Assembly: GCF_024347615.1 (NCBI RefSeq)
Contig: NZ_AP025509.1
Span: 868,001 to 932,000 of the forward strand
Direction: 5' to 3'
DNA: 64,000 bases
From: Vibrio splendidus
GTDB taxonomy: Bacteria; Pseudomonadota; Gammaproteobacteria; Enterobacterales; Vibrionaceae
Shown: one piece after another, positions 1-9,000 of the stretch
Position numbering within the stretch: the first letter of the stretch is position 1
Layout of the letters: each line of letters begins with the position of its first letter
The notes under the pieces: model-generated
What the model saw: only the letters and a program-made list of their open reading frames with translations
Databases searched by the model: none
Told to the model about the DNA's origin: nothing
Position numbers and translations under genes: made by a program

Positions 1-1
1 G

Positions 2-3000
2 GTAACAGAAGATCACAATATTGATTCACAAGGCTTGTTACATGCGAACGGTAAAATTGATGTCATAGACCCTGACCAAAATGAAAATTCGGTTACGCCT
101 GAAGTTATCTCAGGTAAATATGGTTCATTAACTATCGATGCTGATGGACATTGGCAGTATCAAGTTGATAACTCGCTCTCTAATGTTCAAGCTTTAACCG
201 CAGCCACTTCATTGCACGAAAGTTTCACAATTCACACCAAAGATGGCACACCGCAAACGATCGATATGACGATTGGCGGGAACGACGACAATGCCGTAAT
301 TACGGGTGTGGATGCTGGCACGTTAACTGAAGATTTAACGACACAAGTTCAAGGGCAGCTTTCGGTAACGGACTCTGATCTTGGAGAGGACCACTTTCAA
401 GCCTCACAAGTGACTAGTAATTTCGGTACGCTAAGCATCACCAAAGACGGTGCGTGGACATACAGTTTAGACAACAATAACCCAGTAGTTCAAAGGCTTG
501 GCCAAGGTTCAACTGCGACAGACATCGTCACTGTTCACTCAGCTGATGGTACAGCGCATCAAGTCATGGTTACGATCAATGGCACCAACGACCATGCAGT
601 AATCACGAGTAGTTCAGCAAATTCACCAAGTTCATTTTTCGCTATCGGGACAAGTAATGGCTCAAGCCAAGTTACTGAAGATAAAGACCTAACGGTTTCA
701 GGCCAACTCAACATCACCGATATCGACTCAAAAGAGGCGCATTTTTCTAATTCCGACCTCAAGGGGACACTGGGTACTTTACACCTTAAAGACAATGGCG
801 ATTGGAGCTACGACCTAGATAATAAAAATCCACAAGTTCAGGCTCTTGGTCAAGGATCTACGACAACAGACATCATAACCATCCACTCCGCCGACGGCAC
901 TCCTCATCAAATTGCAATTACCGTTAACGGCACCAATGATAAAGCCGTGATAAGCGGAACAAGCTCCGGTGCAGTGACCGAAGAAACACAACTGCAAACC
1001 TCGGGCACACTTGCGGTAACGGATGTGGATACTGGCGAGGCACACTTCTCCAACACCGATATCGTAGGCTCGTTTGGTACGCTTCATCTGACTGATACTG
1101 GTTCTTGGACGTACGATCTTGATAATACAAATCCTAACGTTCAAGCATTGGGCAAAGGAGCAACCGCTACCGACACCATCACCGTTCATTCTGCTGATGG
1201 CACGCCGCATCAAGTGACTATCACAGTAAATGGCACTAATGACGCAGCTACTGTCAGCAGTGCGACCGTTGCCATCGATGAGACCGACAAAGCAGTAACG
1301 ACATCAGGAACGTTGACTAGTACCGATGTAGACAACCCAGACAACACGTTTACGCCAGACTCGATTACTGGATCTAACGGCGACCTAACTATTGATGCCA
1401 GTGGTCACTGGGTGTTCACCGCCAACAGCGCGTTTAATCAGTTAAACGTCGGCGACAAAGTAGAAGAAACCTTCACTGTCACTTCCGTTGATGGCACACC
1501 TTCGACCATTAAAGTCACGATTAACGGCACTAACGACGCCGCTACTGTCAGCAGTGCGACCGTCGCTATCGATGAAACCGACAAAGCGGTAACTACCTCA
1601 GGTACGCTAACCAGTACTGACGTGGATAATACAGATAATACCTTCACGCCGGATTCCGTTGTTGGATCTAATGGTGACCTGACTATTGATGCCAATGGTC
1701 ATTGGACGTTCACTGCGAACAGTGCGTTTAACCAATTGAATGTCGGCGATAAGGTCGAAGAGACCTTCACGGTATCTTCTGTTGATGGCACAGCGTCAAC
1801 CATCAAGGTGACGATTAACGGCACCAATGATAAAGCGACAGTCAGTACCGCAACGGTAAGTGTGGACGAGACTGACAAAGCGGTAACTACTTCAGGAACA
1901 TTGACTAGTACCGACGTGGATAACCCAGATAATGCGTTTACTCCGGATTCTATTGCAGGCACCAATGGCGACCTGACTATTGATGGTAATGGTCATTGGT
2001 CGTTCACCGCGAACAGTGCGTTTAATCAATTGAACGTCGGCGATAAAGTCGAAGAGACCTTCACGGTGTCGTCTGTTGATGGCACAACGTCGACCATCAA
2101 AGTGACGATTAATGGCACTAACGACAAAGCCACTGTTAGCAGTGCAAGCATCGCCATCGATGAAACTGACAAAGCTATAACTACCTCAGGAACGTTGACC
2201 AGCACCGACGTGGATAACCCTGACAACACATTCACTCCGGTTTCGCTCACAGGAACCCACGGCGGCTTAACCATTGATGCCAACGGGCATTGGGTGTTCA
2301 CCGCCGGCAGTGCGTTTAATCAGTTAAATATCGGCGACAAGGTCGAAGAGACCTTCACGGTGTCATCCATCGATGGCACACCGTCGACCATAAAAGTGAC
2401 GATCAATGGCACCAATGATAAAGCTACTGTCAGCAGTGCGACCGTCGCCATCGACGAGACTGACAAAGCGGTGACAACCTCAGGCACCCTAACCAGTATC
2501 GACGTCGATAACCCAGATAACGCATTCACACCGGATTCGATTACTGGCACCAACGGCAACCTCACCATTGGTGCTAACGGCCAATGGACCTTCACCGCCA
2601 ACAGCACGTTTAATCAACTAAACGTTGGTGATAAAGTCGAAGAAACCTTCACGGTGTCGTCTGTTGATGGCACACCTTCGACCATCAAAGTGACGATTAA
2701 CGGCACTAACGATGCAGCGACAGTCAGTACCGCAACAGTCAGTGTGGATGAGACCGACAAAGCGGTGACAACCTCAGGCACCCTAACCAGTATCGACGTC
2801 GATAACCCAGATAACGCATTCACACCGGATTCGATTACTGGCACCAACGGCAACCTCACCATTGGTGCTAATGGCCAATGGACCTTCACCGCCAACAGTG
2901 CGTTTAATCAATTAAACGTTGGCGATAAAGTCGAAGAAACATTCACCGTAACTTCGATTGATGGCACACCGTCCACCATCAAGGTAACGATTAACGGCAC

Positions 3001-6000
3001 TAACGACGCCGCTACTGTCAGCAGTGCGACCGTCGCCATTGATGAGACCGACAAAGCAGTAACGACCTCAGGCACCCTAACCAGTATCGACGTCGATAAC
3101 CCAGATAACGCATTCACACCGGATTCGATTACTGGCACCAACGGCAACCTCACCATTGGTGCTAATGGCCAATGGACCTTCACCGCCAACAGTGCGTTTA
3201 ATCAATTAAACGTTGGCGATAAAGTCGAAGAGACTTTCACTGTCTCGTCCATCGATGGCACACCTTCGACCATAAAAGTCACGATTAACGGGACCAATGA
3301 CAAAGCCGTGATAAGCGGAACAAGTGCCGGCGTGGTAACCGAAGAATCTCAGCTTAAAACCTCTGGCTCACTGACTGTGACTGATGTTGATGCCGGTCAA
3401 GCACACTTCTCCAATACCGATATTGCTGGGACTTTAGGCACCTTACACCTCACTGATTCGGGTACATGGACTTATGACTTAGATAATAAGAACCCAACCG
3501 TTCAAGCGTTAGGTAAAGGAACAACCGCTACCGATACCATTACTGTCCATTCTGCTGACGGCACACCACATCAAATTACGATTACGGTGAATGGCACCAA
3601 TGATGCAGCGGTAATCACTGGAACTACAACTGGCAATGTCGATGAAGGTCATGGCAGTTTCGGTGATATGTCACCAGATTACGCTCAACCTGGTTTGGTG
3701 AAGCTAGGACAAGCTGGACTATCAGCTGATGGCAAGTTGGATATTGTTGACCCAGATACTGGGGAATCTCAGTTTGACTCTAAAGGGGGAGCTTGGAATA
3801 ACTCTTACCATGGCCAGTATGGGCACTTAATATTAAACCCAGATGGTACTTGGCATTATCATGTTACTGTTGGCAGCGTTGATTGGGTTAGTCATCGTAA
3901 CACAACCGTCGGCACGACTATTGATGAATTAGGTGAAAATCAAACCCTCACCGACACCATTACCGTTTATTCTAAAGATGGTACAAGTCACGACATAGTC
4001 ATTACCATTCATGGTGATAATGATAGACCTTATATCAGTTCTGAAGTAACACTTTCCACAGGCACAGAAGATACAGCACTTACTTTCACCAAAGCTGATT
4101 TATTAGCCAATACTGTCGACGTGGATGCGAATGACGCAGGCAAACTTTCCATTGCGAATCTGTTAGTCGATCACGGTTCTGTTGTTGATAACAAAGATGG
4201 CACCTACACTTTTACTCCAACCAAAGACTATAACGGACAAGTTCATTTTAGCTATGACGTGACAGATGCGCATGGGGGTATCACTGCAACAGGCGCGAAT
4301 TTACACTTACAAGCAACTGGCGATGCTGCGACTATTACTGGAATTGATCAAGGGAATGTGACAGAAGATCGTGGTTATATTGATACACAATATAATCTTC
4401 ATTTTGATGGAAAATTAGATATTGTTGACCCCGACCAAGGTGAAGCTCAGTTTGATATTCAAAGAGGCCACACCTATCACGGAATTGGCTATGATACAAA
4501 AATGGGTGGGTGGGTACTTTTACAACAAGATGGTACTTATACTTATACAATTGATAATCGTAAACCAGAAATTCAAAACCTTGGGTCAACAGAGACTCTT
4601 GTCGATAAAGTGACAATCCACAGTGTCGATGGAACAAGTCATGAAATTCAGATCACAATCCACGGTACAAATGATGACCCTAAGGTTTCTTCGGTAACAA
4701 CTCTTCCTGCAGGAACTGAAGATACAGATGTCGTTCTACACGCTTCTGATTTACTCGCCAACGCTACAGACATCGACCACAATGATGCAGGGCAACTCTC
4801 AGTGGCCAATCTCACCGCCGACCATGGCAAAATCACCGATAATCATGACGGTACTTTTACCTTTCATCCAGCCCTAGATTACAATGGGAAAGTCTCTTTT
4901 ACCTATGATGTAAAAGATGCACATGCTGGCAGTACAGCGACTTCAGCGAGTATGACGTTAGCACCAACCAGTGATGCGGCGGTTATTACAGGCCCGCATT
5001 CTGGTGATATTACAGAAGATAAACTTCAGCAGTATCAAGGTATGTTAAGTGTTCATGGTGATTTGCATATAATTGATCCTGATAGTGGAGAAGATCACTT
5101 TACTACGGTGACAAAAATCCATGACCCATTTAATTCTCACCAAAATGGGTTGATTATTTCACCTAGTGGTTATTGGTACTATTCAGTGAGGAATGACTTA
5201 GTCCAGCATATGGCTCAGGGTGAAACAACAGATTTAGTGTACGAAGTGTCAACTGTTGATGGAACTACTCAACGAATTAATATCACACTTCATGGTACTA
5301 ATGATAATCCACACCTTATTTTTTCTGGTTATGGAAGTTTAGGTGGAGGTTCGAATCCAATAAGTACAGATGAAGATAAAGCGGTCACTATTCCAATAGA
5401 ACGCTTTAGTCTTGTTGGAAAAGATATTGACCACGGGGATGCCCTTCATCTAGAACAGCTGAGTGTTGACCATGGAACCGCTGTCATTTCTCCTGATGGG
5501 AAAACTGTGCTGTACACTCCTGAAGCTAATTTTAATGGACGTGCTACTTTTACTTACTATATCGCTGATAGTCATGGTGCTAGGGCAATAGACCCGTCTA
5601 CAGGCCATATCGGTATGTCAGGTATGATGCTTTCAGTGAATGCAGTATCTGATAAAGCTATTATTTCTGGGGTTGATACGGCGTCAATTATAGAAGACCA
5701 TAATATCGGGCACAGCTCAGCTCAAAAGATTGCAGTATCAGGCTCTTTGTCTGTAACTGATCCTGACACAGGCGAAGATCATTTCCGGTTTAACCAATTT
5801 GGTGAGAAAGCGATACATGACCCCTTTGGTGGAGATCTAAGAATAACTCCAGCTGGAAGTTGGGGGTATGAGGTTTCAAACAGTCGCTTGCAATCATTAG
5901 CTGAAGGTGAAGTAGAAAAGGTTGTATATCGTGTTTATTCTGCAGACCACACTGCCCACGATATAACCATAACGGTGACAGGCACCAATGATCAGCCGAC

Positions 6001-9000
6001 CATCATTGCGACAACACTTGCACATGGCACTGAAGACACGCACTACCAAATGCAAGCCAGTCAATTTGGGTTCACCGATATCGACTCCGGCGATACGCTA
6101 CATTCCATAGCAATCACAGATCTTCCGCCAGCAACACAAGGTAAGTTTTTACTTGATGGACACGATGTTACAGCGGGACAACAGATCCCTACAGCTGACA
6201 TCAGTAAACTTCAGTTCGTCCCTGCGCAAGATTTCAATGGCGATGTTCAGTTTAAATATACTGTTAACGATGGGCATACCGACTCTCAAGAGGCTACTAA
6301 CACACTTCATATTGATGCGGTGGGAGATAAAGCCGTTATATCAGGTGTGGATACTGGCGATGTTTATGAAAACAGAAACCCTGATATGTCGCCAGACTTT
6401 GCCCAGCCAGGTATGGCACATTTAACTAATAGTATGATTCATGTTGAGGGGCAACTAACAATCATCGATCCAGATACCGGCGAGAATAGTTTTGATTCTA
6501 AAGGTATTGGTTATACCTATCATGGAAAATATGGCCATTTGATTCTTAATACAGATGGTAAATGGTTTTATGGTGTTGCAACCGGCACTGCTGATGTAAA
6601 TGGTGGATTAACAACAAATGTAGGATCGACGATTGATCAACTTGGTGCAAATGAGACACTCACTGATACGATAACGATACAAAGTAAAGACGGTACTACT
6701 CATGATATTGTTATCACGATACATGGTGACAACGATAGGCCTTATTGCAATAGTGAAGTACAACTTAATAGTGGTAAAGAAGACACGCAAGTATCGTTGA
6801 CTACTCAAGAGCTTCTTGCCAATACTGTCGACGTAGATGCGAATGACTTAGGCAAGCTGACGATTGCGAACCTTCATGCCGATCATGGTTCTATTCAAGA
6901 TAACAAAGACGGCACCTACACTTTTACCCCAACCAAAGACTATAACGGCCAAGTTCATTTTAGTTACGATGTAAAAGATGCGCATGGTGGTGTTACGCAT
7001 ACTGGAGCGAGTACGACACTTGCTGCTGTCGATGACAAAACCATTATTTCTGGCATTGATCATGGTGTTGCAACTGAAGATATCGCCACTCATATGTCTA
7101 CGAATGCCAATATTATGGATGCTGTAGATTGGCAAGCGCTACAAGTTACTGATGTAGACAGCCCTAATACTCAAGTCACTGTCGAATTTGCAGGCAAACA
7201 ATACACATGGAATATAGGCAGTAACCTAGATGTAACGACTCCTTATGGCAAATTCCAGTTCCACACTATCGCAAGTGGATCTCACAAAGGTGAGCACTCT
7301 TGGAGTTATATTGGCGACAATAATAATGTTCATGTTCAAGAGTTAAAGCATGGCGAATCATTAACCGAATCTATAAAGCTAATAGCAACCGATGGTACTG
7401 AATTTCCTATTACGGTTAAGGTTAACGGCACAGAGGATGGGGTCGTCATCGATTCCAATTCAGAACTGGGTCATGTCGTAGAAAATGCCCAAACAGGTGC
7501 TTCAGTTACCGGCAATGTAGTCGCACATGATGTTGATCTCCACGATACGGTGAGCTGGACACAAACACCAACAGGTGGCATTAGCGGTCAGTATGGAACG
7601 TTCCATCTAAGTGCAGATGGACAATGGCATTATGACGTTGATCAGAGCAAAGCGACAAAACTAGGAGACGGCGACGAATATTGGGAGCACTTTACGGTTG
7701 AGGCAGTGTCTACTGATGGTAGCCATGTCTCGAAAAGTGTCTCTGTTGTTGTGCATGGCAATAATGATGTACCAACCGTTAGTGGTGAGGTCTCTTTACC
7801 TTCAGGTAAGGAAGATACTTCAATACATATTACACAAGCTGAATTAATCGCTAATGCGACAGATGTTGATACTAACGATAGAGGTTGGTTACACGTTGAA
7901 AACTTGACTGCAGACCACGGTAGCTTGGTATCAAATTCAGATGGCAGTTTTACCTTTAACCCCGACCCTAATTACAACGGAACGGTCAACTTTACTTACG
8001 ATGTTGCCGATAGACACGGTGGCATAGCTCATACAAGAGCAAACACTTCTCTTGTTGCTGTTAATGATGCCGCAACATTTACCGGTGACTCCGGCAGCAT
8101 AAGTGAAGATACAAACATTCATCACAACTTGCATACCACCGGGTCAGCAACCATTCCAGATGCCCTTTTTTGTCATGGGCACCTGATTGTTTCTGACGCT
8201 GATGGGCATGGCGAAGCTGCATTAGATCTTAAGGGGCAACAGAAAATATCTCTTGATGGAACCTATGGTCATTTCGACATCACTAGTACTGGGAGATGGG
8301 TTTATAAAGCAGACAACAATAGTGTGCCTATTCAAGACTTAGACAATGGACAAACACTCACAGATAGCATTGAAGTCACATCAAAAGACGGTACCAAGCA
8401 TTCAATAACCGTCACGATTAATGGGACCACCGATGATCCTGTTCTTCACAGCCTTAGTGATTCTGGTGTTCAACATAGTGGTCCAGTTGAAGGGAATCTA
8501 CTTACTGGCTCTGGGACGGATCAAGGATTGAGTGGTGCAGCAACAGACACCGATTCCAACGCACATCTGGTGTTGCAAGATATTCAAATAAAAGACCCCG
8601 TGTCAGGTTATGTCGCGGTAAGGCCGGGGCAACCACATACTATGGCCGGTATCGGTACACTCGCGATCGAAGCGAATGGTCATTATACCTTCACCCCGGA
8701 AGCTGGCTTTACAGGTAAAGTGCCAAGTATGGTTTATCGTGTCGGCGATGATGGTGGTAACCCAATAGGAGATTCTTCTCAAAATTCTCTCTCTATTGAA
8801 GTCACCCCTCCTCTACAACATGCGCCAACGGTGACAGGGCAAACCGTTTCTACAAATGAAGACATCACCAGAACCTTTACAACCAGTGAATTTGGTTACA
8901 GTGATCAAGATGGCGACACGTTACAGTTCGTGACTATTAGCAGCATACCGAGCCATGGATTATTACTTCTAAACGGTAACGCCGTAACCGCCAACCAGCA

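Noticed and set aside
1438..3189. Series of similar 85-95-residue open frames on the minus strand
   Set aside because: They are the reverse complement of the 294-bp repeats in the giant gene; their regular spacing follows the repeat unit and they lack ribosome sites.
1244..3301. CRISPR-like regular repeats
   Set aside because: The repeat unit is 294 bases, coding and contiguous, with no spacers.
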